Origin: Pseudomonas putida
Lineage (GTDB): Bacteria > Pseudomonadota > Gammaproteobacteria > Pseudomonadales > Pseudomonadaceae
DNA length: 64,000 bases
Assembly: GCF_002025705.1 (NCBI RefSeq)
Contig: NZ_CP018846.1
Span: 2,409,501-2,473,500, forward strand
Reading direction: 5' to 3'
The notes beneath the pieces are model-generated. The model ran no database searches, was not told the origin of the DNA, and worked only from the letters and a program-made list of their open reading frames with translations. Position 1 is the stretch's first letter, and each line of letters begins with the position of its first letter. Shown here piece after piece: positions 33,396 through 43,450 of the stretch. The position numbers and the translations under genes were made by a program.

Positions 33396-34826
33396 ATGGG
33401 CGTACTACTGAACCTTGTCGAGCGCAACCTGCACGAAGTGCAGGTCGATGCCGACCGCATGCTGTTCCATATTCCCAGCAGTTCGCTGTTTGCCACCGAT
33501 GCGGTGACCGGCAGCATCATCGATGCTTTGCGCCAGCAAGGCTGCTCGGCCGAAGAGCTGATGCAGCGCCTGGGCCAGCAGTTTGCCGGCGATGATATCC
33601 AGGACACCCTGCGCGAGCTGATCGCGCTGGAACTGGTCAGCGACGGCTCGCCGCTGACCCCGGAAATCGCCCTCAAGCAGGTCGAGCGCACTGCGCTGAA
33701 CACCGTGGTGCTCAACGTCAACACCGGTTGCAACCTCAGCTGCACCTACTGCTACAAGGAAGACCTGGACAAACCGTCCGCCGGCAAGAAGATGAGCACC
33801 GCCACCGCCGAAGCCTCGGTGGAGATGCTGCTCAAGGAGTCGCCCAACGAGGAGCGCTACAGCGTGGTGTTCTTCGGTGGCGAGCCGCTGTCCAACCGGC
33901 CGCTGATCGAGCACATGGTCGCGTACTGCGAGCGGCGCTTCGCCGAAGCTGGCAAGCAGGTGGAGTTCATCATGACCACCAACGCGACCCTGCTCACCGA
34001 AGAGATCATCGACTGGCTCAACGCCCACCGCTTCGGCTTGTCGATCAGCATCGACGGCCCGAAGACCGTGCACGACCGCAACCGCATCACCGTGGGCGGG
34101 CAGGGCACCTATGACGTGGTGCGGCGCAAGGCCGACCTGCTGCTGTCGCGCTACACCAGCCGCCCGGTGGGTGCACGGGTCACGCTGACCCGTGGCATTA
34201 CCGACGTCGAAACCATCTGGAACCACCTGTTCAACGAAATGGGCTTCGCCGAAGTCGGCTTTGCCCCGGTCACCTCCGGCGACATGGCCGACTTCAACCT
34301 TACCGGCGAAGAGCTGGTGCAGGTGTTCGCCAACATGAAGGCGCTTGGCCGCAAGTACCTGGAGGCAGCGCTGGAGCACCGCAACATCGGCTTTTCCAAC
34401 CTGCACCAGCTGATCACCGACATCCACGAAGGCCACAAGAAAGCCCTGCCGTGCGGTGCCGGGCTGAAGATGCTGGCCGTGGACCACGAGGGCGAGCTGA
34501 ACCTGTGCCACCGCTTCACCGGCTCCAGCCTGCCGACCTTCGGCAACGTTCACCAGGGGGTGAAGCAGGCTCAGCTAAACGACTTCCTGTCCCAGCGCCT
34601 GGACCGCAGCAACACCGGCTGCGAAAGCTGCCGCATTCGCAACCTGTGCTCCGGCGGCTGCTACCACGAGAGCTACGCCCGCTACGGCGACCCGCAGCAC
34701 CCGACCTACCACTACTGCGAGCTGATGCGCGACTGGGTCGATTTCGGCATCGAAGTCTACAGCCGCATCATGGCCGCCAACCCGGCCTTCATCGACCGCT
34801 ACATCACCCCGCGGAAGGCGCACTGA
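33396..34826 (+). CDS. qhpD: radical SAM peptide-cross-linking enzyme QhpD
   Basis: 476 residues. The radical SAM motif is C112-x3-C116-x2-C119 ('CNLSCTYC'). A C-terminal SPASM/twitch-type cysteine cluster carries '[14 protein letters not shown]' and a last Cys in 'YHYCEL' for auxiliary Fe-S clusters. The N-terminal ~90 residues resemble a RiPP recognition element (peptide-binding region). QhpD forms the three Cys-to-Asp/Glu thioether bonds in QhpC in the cytoplasm. It starts 49 bp after qhpA and is followed directly by its substrate gene. Confidence 0.96.
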   Translation: MGVLLNLVERNLHEVQVDADRMLFHIPSSSLFATDAVTGSIIDALRQQGCSAEELMQRLGQQFAGDDIQDTLRELIALELVSDGSPLTPEIALKQVERTALNTVVLNVNTGCNLSCTYCYKEDLDKPSAGKKMSTATAEASVEMLLKESPNEERYSVVFFGGEPLSNRPLIEHMVAYCERRFAEAGKQVEFIMTTNATLLTEEIIDWLNAHRFGLSISIDGPKTVHDRNRITVGGQGTYDVVRRKADLLLSRYTSRPVGARVTLTRGITDVETIWNHLFNEMGFAEVGFAPVTSGDMADFNLTGEELVQVFANMKALGRKYLEAALEHRNIGFSNLHQLITDIHEGHKKALPCGAGLKMLAVDHEGELNLCHRFTGSSLPTFGNVHQGVKQAQLNDFLSQRLDRSNTGCESCRIRNLCSGGCYHESYARYGDPQHPTYHYCELMRDWVDFGIEVYSRIMAANPAFIDRYITPRKAH

Positions 34827-34827
34827 C

Positions 34828-35151
34828 ATGAAGCACTTGAAGCCCCTGAACAACAAGGCGCGCATCCTCGAGCAGGCCGCCGCCGAAGACCGCGTCGAAG
34901 AAGTCATGGCCATGAGCGCGGTGGCTGGTTGCACCGCCACCACCGACCCGGGTTGGGAAGTGGACGCCTTTGGTGGCGTCAGCTCGCTGTGCCAGCCGAT
35001 GGAAGCCGACCTTTATGGTTGTTCCGACCCTTGCTGGTGGCCGGCCCAGGTGCCGGACATGATGAGCACCTACCAGGACTGGAACGCCCAGGCGAACAAC
35101 TCCCAGGAAGACTGGCGCAACCTCGGCACCGTGTTCCCGAAAGACAAGTGA
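34828..35151 (+). CDS. qhpC: quinohemoprotein amine dehydrogenase gamma subunit (CTQ-bearing, cross-linked)
   Basis: 107 residues: a 28-residue leader ([15 protein letters not shown]...) and a 79-residue mature chain. Four Cys at 35, 55, 65 and 69 and Trp71 become, in mature numbering, Cys7, Cys27, Cys37, Cys41 and Trp43. Glu44, Asp61 and Asp77 become Glu16, Asp33 and Asp49. These are exactly the residues described for the P. putida enzyme: CTQ from Cys37-Trp43 and thioethers 7-16, 27-33 and 41-49. The leader fits removal by QhpE. It has no Sec signal, consistent with export by QhpF. Confidence 0.97.
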   Translation: MKHLKPLNNKARILEQAAAEDRVEEVMAMSAVAGCTATTDPGWEVDAFGGVSSLCQPMEADLYGCSDPCWWPAQVPDMMSTYQDWNAQANNSQEDWRNLGTVFPKDK

Positions 35152-35183
35152 CCGGCCCAACAAGAATGACAAGGGGAAACCGC

Positions 35184-36305
35184 ATGAAAGCTGGACGCTG
35201 CGCGCAACTCGCGCTGACCATCGCCGCCACGGCCTGCGCCTGGGCGGTACAGGCCGATGATGCCGGGCCGGCCCTCAAGGCTGGCCAGGAATACCTGATC
35301 ACCACCAATTACCCGAACAACCTGCACGTCATCGACGTGGCCAGCGACACGCTGTACAAAAGCTGCCAGATGCCCGACAAGTTCGGCCCCGGCACGGCGA
35401 TGATGGCGCCGGACAACCGCACCGCCTACGTGCTCAACAACCACTATGCCGACATCTACGGCATCGACCTGGACACCTGCAAGACCACCTTCCACGCCAA
35501 CCTGTCCAGCGTGCCGGGCGAAGTCGGCAAGTCGATGTACTCGTTCGCCCTGAGCCCGGATGGCAAAGAGGTGTACGCCACGGTCAACCCGACCCAGCAC
35601 CTGAACGACCACTACGTGGTCAAACCACCGCGCCTGGAGGTGTACAGCACCGCCGACGGCCTGGAGGCCAAGCCGGTGCGCACCTTCCCGATGCCGCGCC
35701 AGGTCTACCTGATGCGCGCCGCCGACGATGGCAGCCTGTTCGTTGCCGGGCCGGACATCTACAAGATGGACGTCAAGACCGGCAAGTACACGGTGGCCTT
35801 GCCGCTGCGCAACTGGAACCGCAAAGGCTACAGCGCCCCGGATGTGCTGTACTTCTGGCCGCACCAGAGCCCGCGCCACGAGTTCTCGATGCTCTACACC
35901 ATCGCCAGGTTCAAGGACGCCAAGCAGGACCCGAACGAGGCCGAGCTGCTGTATGGCTACCTGAGTGTCGACCTCAAGACCGGCAAAACCCACACCCAGG
36001 AGTTCGCCGACCTGACCGAGCTGTACTTCACCGGCCTGCGTTCGCCGAAAGACCCGAACCAGATCTACGGCGTGCTCAACCGCCTGGCCAAGTACGACAT
36101 CAAGCAGCGCAAGCTGATCAAGGCGGCTAATCTGGAGCACACCTATTACTGCGTGACCTTCGACAAGAAGGGCGACAAGTTGTACCTGGGCGGTACCTTC
36201 AACGACCTGGCGGTGTTCGACCCCGAGACGCTGGAGAAGGTGAAGAACATCAAGTTGCCCGGGGGTGACATGTCCACCACCACGCCGCAGGTGTTCATCC
36301 GCTGA
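35184..36305 (+). CDS. qhpB: quinohemoprotein amine dehydrogenase beta subunit (seven-bladed propeller)
   Basis: 373 residues from ATG 35184 with AAGGGG upstream. A signal peptide ends 'AWAVQA'. Propeller blades are visible: 'LHVIDVASDTLYK', 'IYGIDLDTCKTTF', 'VYATVNPTQHL', 'LAVFDPETLEKVKNI'. The beta subunit forms part of the active-site cavity with QhpC. It is the last gene of the qhpADCB operon; a REP pair follows. It shares only the general propeller type with the protein at the left edge. Confidence 0.95.
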   Translation: MKAGRCAQLALTIAATACAWAVQADDAGPALKAGQEYLITTNYPNNLHVIDVASDTLYKSCQMPDKFGPGTAMMAPDNRTAYVLNNHYADIYGIDLDTCKTTFHANLSSVPGEVGKSMYSFALSPDGKEVYATVNPTQHLNDHYVVKPPRLEVYSTADGLEAKPVRTFPMPRQVYLMRAADDGSLFVAGPDIYKMDVKTGKYTVALPLRNWNRKGYSAPDVLYFWPHQSPRHEFSMLYTIARFKDAKQDPNEAELLYGYLSVDLKTGKTHTQEFADLTELYFTGLRSPKDPNQIYGVLNRLAKYDIKQRKLIKAANLEHTYYCVTFDKKGDKLYLGGTFNDLAVFDPETLEKVKNIKLPGGDMSTTTPQVFIR

Positions 36306-36319
36306 ACCGGTGTTGGCTT

Positions 36320-36384
36320 CATCGCGGATAAATCCGCTCCTACAGGCCAGCGGTGCCCTTGTAGGAGCGGATTCATCCGCGATG
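36320..36384. repeat. REP pair after qhpB
   Basis: Arms 'catcgcggataaatccgctc' and complement (one mismatch, attcatccgcgatg) flank a ~20-bp centre. The half-sites match those in the 210-bp elements. Confidence 0.88.
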
Positions 36385-36424
36385 AGGCCAGGCCAGACAA
36401 CACAAGAACAACAAGAGAATGCCC

Positions 36425-38098
36425 ATGCCCCAGCCAAGCTACTCCCAGGGCAACCAGACCAAGGCCCTGCTCAGCCAATGCATCGGCGATGCCTTCGACA
36501 CCACCGTCGCCCGTTTCCCCGAGCGCGATGCGCTGCTGGTCCGCCACCAGGCCCTGCGCTACACCTGGCAGCAGCTGGCCGACGCCGTCGACCAGCACGC
36601 CCGCGCACTCATGGCCCTGGGCGTACAACCCGGCGACCGCTTGGGCATCTGGGCGCCCAACTGTGCCGAGTGGTGCATCACCCAGTTTGCCAGCGCCAAG
36701 GTCGGCGCGATCCTGGTCAACATCAACCCGGCCTACCGTTCCAGTGAGCTGGACTATGCGCTCGGCCAGTCCGGCTGCCGCTGGGTGATCTGCGCCGACG
36801 CCTTCAAGACTTCCGATTACCACGCCATGCTGCTGGGCCTGGTCCCGGGCCTGGCTAACGGTCAGCCCGGCGCCTTGAGCTGCGAGCGCTTCCCCGAGCT
36901 GCGCGGCGTGGTCAGCCTGGCGGTTTCACCACCGCCCGGCTTCCTCGCCTGGCATGACTTGCAATCCCGCGCCGAGTCCGTCAGCCCTGCAGCCCTGGCC
37001 GAGCGCCAGGCACAATTGCGCTGCGACGACCCGATCAACATCCAGTACACCTCCGGTACCACTGGCTTCCCCAAGGGCGCCACGCTCAGCCACAGCAACA
37101 TCCTCAATAACGGTTACATGGTCGGCGAAAGCCTGGGCCTGACCGAGCATGACCGCCTGGTGGTACCGGTGCCGCTGTACCACTGCTTCGGCATGGTCAT
37201 GGCCAACCTCGGTTGCATGACCCACGGCAGCACGCTGATCTACCCGAATGACGCCTTCGACCCGCTGGCGACCCTGCGCGCCGTGGCCGAGGAAAAGGCC
37301 ACCGCCCTGTATGGCGTGCCGACCATGTTCATCGCCGAACTGGACCACCCGCAGCGCGGCGACTTCGACCTTTCGAGCCTGCGCACCGGGATCATGGCCG
37401 GCGCCACTTGCCCCATCGAAGTGATGCGCCGGGTAATCGGCGAAATGCACATGGCCGAGGTGCAGATTGCCTACGGCATGACCGAAACCAGCCCGGTGTC
37501 GCTGCAGACCGGCCCCGACGACGACCTGGAGCGCCGCGTGACCAGTGTCGGGCGCACACAGCCTCGGCTGGAAAACAAGGTGATCGATGCCGACGGCAAT
37601 ACGGTGCCGCGTGGCGAGATCGGCGAGCTGTGCACCCGCGGCTACAGCGTGATGCTCGGCTACTGGAACAACCCCAAGGCGACCGCCGAGAGCATCGACA
37701 GTGACGGCTGGATGCACACCGGCGATCTGGCGGTGATGGACGAGCAGGGCTATGTGCGCATCGTTGGGCGCAGCAAGGACATGATCATTCGTGGCGGCGA
37801 GAACATTTATCCACGGGAGCTGGAGGAGTTCTTCTTCACTCACCCGGCGGTGGCCGATGTGCAGGTGATCGGCGTGCCGTGCAGCAAATATGGCGAGGAG
37901 ATCGTCGCCTGGGTGCGCCTGCACCCGGGGCATACCGCGAGCGCGGACGAACTGCGCGAGTGGGCGAAGGCGCGGATCGCGCACTTCAAGGTGCCCAGGT
38001 ATTTCCGCTTTGTCGACGAGTTCCCGATGACGGTGACCGGCAAGGTGCAGAAGTTCAGGATGCGCGAGATCAGTATCGAGGAACTGACCAATGGCTAA
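36425..38098 (+). CDS. AMP-forming acyl-CoA synthetase
   Basis: 557 residues from ATG 36425 (ATG 36419 is possible; AAGAG spacing favours 36425). AMP-binding motifs: P-loop '[16 protein letters not shown]', '[10 protein letters not shown]', '[38 protein letters not shown]', and the catalytic Lys near the end in '[12 protein letters not shown]'. It belongs to the medium/long-chain fatty acyl-CoA ligase type. Following qhpB on the same strand, it could activate the acid from amine oxidation, but an unrelated fatty-acid role is equally possible. Confidence 0.88.
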   Translation: MPQPSYSQGNQTKALLSQCIGDAFDTTVARFPERDALLVRHQALRYTWQQLADAVDQHARALMALGVQPGDRLGIWAPNCAEWCITQFASAKVGAILVNINPAYRSSELDYALGQSGCRWVICADAFKTSDYHAMLLGLVPGLANGQPGALSCERFPELRGVVSLAVSPPPGFLAWHDLQSRAESVSPAALAERQAQLRCDDPINIQYTSGTTGFPKGATLSHSNILNNGYMVGESLGLTEHDRLVVPVPLYHCFGMVMANLGCMTHGSTLIYPNDAFDPLATLRAVAEEKATALYGVPTMFIAELDHPQRGDFDLSSLRTGIMAGATCPIEVMRRVIGEMHMAEVQIAYGMTETSPVSLQTGPDDDLERRVTSVGRTQPRLENKVIDADGNTVPRGEIGELCTRGYSVMLGYWNNPKATAESIDSDGWMHTGDLAVMDEQGYVRIVGRSKDMIIRGGENIYPRELEEFFFTHPAVADVQVIGVPCSKYGEEIVAWVRLHPGHTASADELREWAKARIAHFKVPRYFRFVDEFPMTVTGKVQKFRMREISIEELTNG

Positions 38099-38152
38099 CT
38101 GCATTGCGCCGCTGCGCGATCTTTTAACTGCATGGTGCCGCTGCGCGATCTT

Positions 38153-38285
38153 TGTAGGAGCGGCCTTGTGTCGCGAAAGGGGCCGCAGAGCGGCCCCAGC
38201 AGTTAATGCATTACTGCTGAAATCCTGGGGCTGCTTTGCAGCCCTTTCCGACCGGTCCGGCGCCCCGGCAAGGCCGCTCCTACAT
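38153..38285. repeat. REP pair with a degenerate right arm
   Basis: The left arm is normal ('gtaggagcggccttgtgtcg'), but the right arm reads 'ccgaccggtccggcgccccggcaaggccgctcctac' where 'cgcgacacaaggccgctcctac' is expected. The centre has an extra 'gcagttaatgcattactgc' palindrome. Confidence 0.8.
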
Positions 38286-38301
38286 CGACCGCGTCACGTA
38301 T

Positions 38302-38877
38302 TTAGTCGAGCAGCAACTCCGGGCTATTGAAATTGCTCAACCTGCGATCATCCCCGGCACACTCAAACCCCTGCACAGCCTCCCGCAGCAAGGCCTTCTG
38401 CAAACTCCGCTCACCCGCCGCCCAGGCCTGCTCCAGCACCGGCAGCACCTGGCGTGGCAGTACGCTGAACATCGGCTGCCAATACCCACCCTGACGCACC
38501 ATCGCGGCACTGTTCCCGTCGATAGCCAGTTGCCTGAGTACATCGATCAGTCCTTGATCAACCAATGGCGCATCGCACGCCAGCAGCACCACCCATTCAT
38601 GCCTGGCCACTTGCAGCCCGGCAATCACACCGGCCAGTGGCCCTGGATAGTCCGCTTCGGCATCCCCTACCAGTTGGTCGGCATAGGCGGCATACGCCTG
38701 CTGGTTGCGGTTACAGGAAATCACCAGGTCATCGCTGAGCGGCCGCACGGTACGGTGGATATGCGCAACCAAGGGCTCGCCGCGCCATTCCATCAGGCCT
38801 TTGTCACGCCCGCCCATGCGCTGGCCGCGGCCACCGGCGAGGATCAGAACGGAGCAGGGGGGCAGTGTTTCTGGCAT
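38302..38877 (-). CDS. mobA: molybdenum cofactor guanylyltransferase
   Basis: 191 residues from ATG 38877. The nucleotidyltransferase signature 'LILAGGRGQRMGGRDKGLMEWRG' and 'LLACDAPLVD' mark MobA, which adds GMP to molybdopterin to make the guanine dinucleotide cofactor in the cytoplasm. It lies 61 bp downstream of the RND transporter on the same strand, so read-through is likely, though the functions look unrelated. Confidence 0.93.
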   Translation of the reverse strand: MPETLPPCSVLILAGGRGQRMGGRDKGLMEWRGEPLVAHIHRTVRPLSDDLVISCNRNQQAYAAYADQLVGDAEADYPGPLAGVIAGLQVARHEWVVLLACDAPLVDQGLIDVLRQLAIDGNSAAMVRQGGYWQPMFSVLPRQVLPVLEQAWAAGERSLQKALLREAVQGFECAGDDRRLSNFNSPELLLD

Positions 38878-38938
38878 GAAAAAGGGTTCCGGGCAGTCAA
38901 TGCCCGGAACCCTCTCATTCAACGCTCGGCTTGTCCAG

Positions 38939-41900
38939 TCAGGCTTCGCCGGCCTGCGTCTGTTCGGCCTTGGTACGGCCGCGCCCGGCCAGGCGCATCA
39001 CCACCACGAAGAATACCGGCACGAACACCACCGCCAGCGTGGCACTGAGCATGCCGCCGATCACCCCGGTACCGATCGCCTGCTGGCTCGCGGAGCTGGC
39101 ACCGGTGGCGATGGCCAGTGGCACCACGCCGAGGATGAAAGCCAGCGAGGTCATGACGATCGGCCGCAGACGCAGGCGTGCGGCCTGCAGTGCTGCGTCA
39201 GCGGCGTCCACGCCTTGGTCGACCAGGTGTTTGGCGAACTCGATGATCAGGATGGCGTTCTTCGCCGACAGGCCGATCAGGGTAATCAGGCCGACCTTGA
39301 AGAACACATCGTTGGGCATGCCGCGCAGGGTCACGGCCAGCACCGCACCGAGCACGCCGAGCGGCACCACCAGCAGCACCGCGGTAGGGATCGACCAGCT
39401 TTCGTACAGCGCCGCCAGGCACAGGAACACCACCAGCAACGACAGCGCCATCAGCAGCGGCGCCTGGCTGCCGGACAGGCGTTCCTGCAGCGACAGGCCG
39501 GTCCATTCCAGGCCAGCACCGGCCGGCAGTTGCGCGACCAGGCGCTCGATCTCGGCCATGGCCTCGCCCGAGCTGTGGCCGGCTGCCGGCTCGCCGGAAA
39601 TCGACACCGCCGGGTAGCCGTTGTAGCGGGTCAGCTGCACCGGGCCGCTGACCCACTTGGCCTGGACGAACGCACCCAGTGGCACCATCTTGCCGCTGTT
39701 GTTGCGCACGTGGATTTTCAGCAGGTCCTCGACCTGGCTGCGCTGGTCGCCTTCGGCCTGCACCACCACCCGCTGCATGCGGCCCTGGTTGGGGAAGTCG
39801 TTGACGTAGCTGGAGCCCACGGCTACATCCAGCACCGAGCCGATGTCGGCGAACGACACGCCCAGGGCGTTGGCCTGGCGGCGGTCGATTTCCAGTTGCA
39901 CCTGCGGGCTCTCCGCCAGCGAAGACTCACGCACGTTGGCCAGCACCTTGCTCTTCTGCGCGCCGGCCAGCAGCTCGTCGCGGGCGGCCATCAGCGCTTC
40001 ATGGCCCATGCCGCCGCGGTCCTGCAGGCGCAACTCGAAGCCGGTCGATTCACCCAGGCCGTCGATTGGTGGTGGCAACACCGAATAGGCCACGGCGTCC
40101 TTGAGCTGGGTGAAGGCCATGGTGGCCCGGTCGGCGATCGATTGCGCGCTGTCATCGGCGCCGCGCTCGGACCAGTCCTTGAGCGTGGTGAAAGCCAGCG
40201 CGGCGTTCTGGCCGCTGCCCGAGAAGCTGAAACCCAGGATCAGCGTGGTGTTGCCCACGCCCGGCTCCTCGGCGTTGTGCGCCTCGATCTGCGCCGCCAC
40301 CTGCTCGGTGCGCATGCGGCTGGCGCCCGGCGGCAGCTGGATATCGGTGATGGTGTAGCCCTGGTCTTCGGTGGGCAGGAACGCCGTGGGCAGCTGGCTG
40401 AAGCCATACCCCAGCACTGCCAGCAGCACGCCATACACCAGCAAGTAGCGGCCGCTGCGCTTGAGCGCCTGCAGCACCCAGCGCTGGTAGCCGTTGCTCA
40501 TGCTTTCGAAGCGGCGGTTGAACCAGCCGAAGAAGCCCTTGCGCTCATGGTGCTCACCCTTGGCCAATGGCTTGAGCAAGGTGGCGCACAGCGCCGGGGT
40601 CAGGCTCAGGGCGAGGAAGGCCGAGAACAGGATCGACACCGCCATCGACAGCGAGAACTGCTGGTAGATCACCCCCACCGAGCCTTTCATGAAGGCCATG
40701 GGCAGGAACACGGCCACCAGCACCAGGGTAATGCCGACGATGGCGCCGCTGATCTGGCCCATGGCCTTGCGCGTGGCCTCCTTGGGCGGCAGGCCTTCCT
40801 CGGCCATGATCCGCTCGACGTTCTCCACCACCACGATGGCGTCGTCGACCAGGATGCCGATGGCCAGGACCATGCCGAACAGAGTCAGTACGTTGACCGA
40901 GAAGCCCATGGCCAGCATCACCGCGAAGGTGCCCATCAGCGCCACCGGCACCACCAGGGTCGGGATCAGCGTGTAGCGCAGGTTCTGCAGGAACAGGAAC
41001 ATCACCGCAAACACCAGCAACATGGCCTCGAACAGGGTGTTGATGACTTGCTGGATCGACACCTTGACGAATGGCGAGGTGTCGTAGGGGATGTCGTACT
41101 TGACGCCTTCTGGGAAGTAGCGCGACAGCTCCTGCATCTTCGCCCGCACCAGGGTGGCGGTTTCCATGGCGTTGGCCCCTGGCGCCAGCTGCACGCTGAA
41201 GGCGGTGGCCGGCTTGCCGTTCAGCCGCGTGCCGTACTGGTACTCCTGGGCGCCGACCTCGACCCGGGCGACATCGCCGACGGTGACGCTGGAGCCGTCC
41301 GGGTTGGCGCGCAGGACGATGGCGGCGAATTCTTCGGGCGTGCTCAGCTGGCCCTTCACCACCACGTTGGCGGTGATTTCCTGGGTGTTGCGGGCGGGCA
41401 GGTCGCCGATGCTGCCGGGGGCCACCTGGGCGTTCTGTGCGGCGATGGCCTCGGCCACGTCGTTGGGCGTGAGGTTGAAACCGATCAGCTTGCTCGGGTC
41501 GATCCAGATGCGCATGGCGCGTTCGGAACCATACAGCTGCGCCTTGCCGACACCCTTGAGGCGGCGGATTTCGTTCATCACATTGCGCGCGAGGATGTCG
41601 GATAGCGCGGTTTCATCGAGGCTGCCGTCCTCGGAGGTGAGGGTGCCGAGCAGCAGGAACCCGGTGGACACCTTCTCTACCTGCAGGCCTTGCTGGGTCA
41701 CCTGGCGCGGCAGGCGCGACTCGACCACCTTGAGGCGGTTCTGCACGTCGACCTGGGCCAGGTCCGGGTGGGTGCCAGGCTCGAAGGTGGCGGTGATGGT
41801 GGCGCTACCCAGGCTGCTTTGCGACGAGAAGTACAGCAGGTTGTCGGCGCCATTGAGCTCCTGCTCGATCAGGCTGACCACGCTTTCGTCCAGGGTCGCT

Positions 41901-42061
41901 GCCGAGGCGCCCGGGTATACGGCATAGATCTCCACCTGCGGCGGCGCCACGTTGGGGTACTGCGCCACCGGCAACTGGGGGATGGCCAGGGCGCCGGCGA
42001 GCAGGATGAACAGGGCGACGACCCAGGCGAAGATCGGGCGGTCGATGAAGAACTGCGGCAT
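38939..42061 (-). CDS. RND multidrug efflux transporter (HAE1 type)
   Basis: 1040 residues, full length for AcrB/MexB/MexF-type pumps. It begins 'MPQFFIDRPIFAWVVALFILLAG' and shows the RND duplication with 12 membrane helices. Motifs include 'GILVDDAIVVVENVERIMAEEGL' with the proton-relay Asp pair, 'NAILIIEFAK', and 'PLMALSLLVVFLCLAALYESW'. It lies 11 bp after the adaptor gene. No outer-membrane channel gene is adjacent, so it must share a TolC/OprM-type protein. The divergent two-component pair is the likely regulator. Confidence 0.95.
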   Translation of the reverse strand: MPQFFIDRPIFAWVVALFILLAGALAIPQLPVAQYPNVAPPQVEIYAVYPGASAATLDESVVSLIEQELNGADNLLYFSSQSSLGSATITATFEPGTHPDLAQVDVQNRLKVVESRLPRQVTQQGLQVEKVSTGFLLLGTLTSEDGSLDETALSDILARNVMNEIRRLKGVGKAQLYGSERAMRIWIDPSKLIGFNLTPNDVAEAIAAQNAQVAPGSIGDLPARNTQEITANVVVKGQLSTPEEFAAIVLRANPDGSSVTVGDVARVEVGAQEYQYGTRLNGKPATAFSVQLAPGANAMETATLVRAKMQELSRYFPEGVKYDIPYDTSPFVKVSIQQVINTLFEAMLLVFAVMFLFLQNLRYTLIPTLVVPVALMGTFAVMLAMGFSVNVLTLFGMVLAIGILVDDAIVVVENVERIMAEEGLPPKEATRKAMGQISGAIVGITLVLVAVFLPMAFMKGSVGVIYQQFSLSMAVSILFSAFLALSLTPALCATLLKPLAKGEHHERKGFFGWFNRRFESMSNGYQRWVLQALKRSGRYLLVYGVLLAVLGYGFSQLPTAFLPTEDQGYTITDIQLPPGASRMRTEQVAAQIEAHNAEEPGVGNTTLILGFSFSGSGQNAALAFTTLKDWSERGADDSAQSIADRATMAFTQLKDAVAYSVLPPPIDGLGESTGFELRLQDRGGMGHEALMAARDELLAGAQKSKVLANVRESSLAESPQVQLEIDRRQANALGVSFADIGSVLDVAVGSSYVNDFPNQGRMQRVVVQAEGDQRSQVEDLLKIHVRNNSGKMVPLGAFVQAKWVSGPVQLTRYNGYPAVSISGEPAAGHSSGEAMAEIERLVAQLPAGAGLEWTGLSLQERLSGSQAPLLMALSLLVVFLCLAALYESWSIPTAVLLVVPLGVLGAVLAVTLRGMPNDVFFKVGLITLIGLSAKNAILIIEFAKHLVDQGVDAADAALQAARLRLRPIVMTSLAFILGVVPLAIATGASSASQQAIGTGVIGGMLSATLAVVFVPVFFVVVMRLAGRGRTKAEQTQAGEA

Positions 42062-42072
42062 GGATCAGGCCC

Positions 42073-43242
42073 TCACTGGCCGGTGTGCTGGACGATGGGC
42101 TGGGCGGCAGGGTCGACCTGTACCTGGTCGCCCGCCTTGACGTGCTGCAGGCCTTCGACCACCACCCGTTCGCCGGGCGCCAGCCCCTCGCTGACCAGCC
42201 AGCGGTCACCCTGCACGCTGCCCAGTACCACCTGGCGTTCGCTGACGCGCTCCTGAGTGTCGACCACCAGCACTTTTGGCACCCCGGCGCTGTCACGCAG
42301 GATGGCCCGCTGCGGCACGCTCAAGCCTTTGGGTTGCACGGCCTGCTCCAGGCGCACGCGCACGTAGCTGCCCGGCAGCAGGTCGAGGTCCGGGTTGGGG
42401 AACTCGCTGCGCAAGGTGATCTGGTTGGTGCTCGGGTCGACGCTGATGTCGGAGAACAGCAGCTTGCCCGGCAGCGGGTAGGCGCTGCCATCGTCCTGAA
42501 TCAGGGTGGCGCGGGCCTGGCCGTCGGCGGCCTGCTGCAGTTCACCGGCGCGCAGCGCTCGGCGCAGGGCGTTGAGCTCGCGGGTCGACTGGGTCACGTC
42601 GGCGTGAATCGGGTCGAGCTGCTGGATGGTCGCCAGCGGCGTGGTTTCGTTTTGCCCGACCAGTGCGCCTTCGGTGACCAGGGCGCGGCCGATGCGCCCG
42701 GATATCGGCGCGGTGACGGTGGCGTAACCGAGGTTCAGGCGGGCGCGCTCCAGCGCGGCCTTGGCTTCGGCAACGGCCGCGTCGGCCTGCAGGAAGGCGG
42801 CACGAGCGTTGTCGTATTCCTGGCGGCTGACGGCCTTGTCGTCCACCAGCTGGCGGTAGCGTTGCTCTTGCAGGCGCGCCTGGTACAGCGTGGCCTCGGC
42901 CTTGGCCAAGGTCGCGCGGGCACTGTCGTGGTCGGCCTTGAACGGCGCCGGGTCGATGAGGAACAGCACATCGCCCTGTTTGACGTCGCTGCCTTCGCGG
43001 TACACCCGTTTGAGCACCACGCCAGCGACGCGTGCGCGCACTTCTGCCGTGCGCGGCGCGAGGATGCGCCCGCTCAGCTCGGTACTGATGGCCAGGGGCT
43101 GCAGTTGCAGCGTCTCGACCCGTACCTGGGGAACGGGCTGTTTTTCTTCCTGCTCGGCCGCATCGTCGCAACCGGCCAGGGGCAGAGCAAGCAGCGCCAC
43201 GAGCGCCAGGGGGCGCAGGCGCGGGGGGAGGGTAATAGGCAT
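42073..43242 (-). CDS. RND membrane fusion (adaptor) lipoprotein
   Basis: 389 residues from ATG 43242. The lipobox 'LAGC' is followed by the adaptor pattern: 'LSGRILAPRTAEVRARVAGVVLKRVYREGSDVKQGDVLFLIDP' (half lipoyl), a coiled-coil hairpin (~100-170), 'LGYATVTAPISGRIGRALVTEGALV' (second half), beta-barrel and membrane-proximal domains. It bridges the inner-membrane pump and an outer-membrane channel. It is first in the operon, with the regulator pair divergent upstream. Confidence 0.95.
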   Translation of the reverse strand: MPITLPPRLRPLALVALLALPLAGCDDAAEQEEKQPVPQVRVETLQLQPLAISTELSGRILAPRTAEVRARVAGVVLKRVYREGSDVKQGDVLFLIDPAPFKADHDSARATLAKAEATLYQARLQEQRYRQLVDDKAVSRQEYDNARAAFLQADAAVAEAKAALERARLNLGYATVTAPISGRIGRALVTEGALVGQNETTPLATIQQLDPIHADVTQSTRELNALRRALRAGELQQAADGQARATLIQDDGSAYPLPGKLLFSDISVDPSTNQITLRSEFPNPDLDLLPGSYVRVRLEQAVQPKGLSVPQRAILRDSAGVPKVLVVDTQERVSERQVVLGSVQGDRWLVSEGLAPGERVVVEGLQHVKAGDQVQVDPAAQPIVQHTGQ

Positions 43243-43307
43243 ACGGATCTTCCGATGATGACCTGCGTATCCTAAGGCAACCGTTCCTCGGGTGGCTGTT
43301 AACACCT

Positions 43308-43345
43308 GTAGGACCTGTGTGAAAAAGTGTTAAGAACAGTCCTAC
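43308..43345. promoter_or_regulatory. inverted repeat in the RND / two-component divergent promoter region
   Basis: GTAGGAC (43308-43314) and GTCCTAC (43339-43345) form an inverted repeat with a 24-bp spacer. TGTTAA also occurs twice (near 43297 and 43328). It is a candidate binding site for the adjacent OmpR-type regulator. Confidence 0.35.
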
Positions 43346-43383
43346 CGGTTTGTAGGTTTCTATATTCTGCAGGTATCTGTGCC

Positions 43384-43418
43384 GGCCTCTTCGCGGGCTT
43401 GCCCGCGAAGAGGCCGGT
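43384..43418. repeat. single REP hairpin
   Basis: A near-perfect hairpin 'ggcctcttcgcgggc/gcccgcgaagaggcc' lies just before the response regulator start. Confidence 0.85.
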
Positions 43419-43450
43419 GAAGCTTCCCTCAATTTTCCTAGCAAACCCCT

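Noticed and set aside
38705..41605. 966-residue plus-strand reading frame opposite the RND transporter
   Set aside because: His/Gln/Gly-rich composition typical of antisense frames in GC-rich DNA; the minus strand encodes a complete RND pump.
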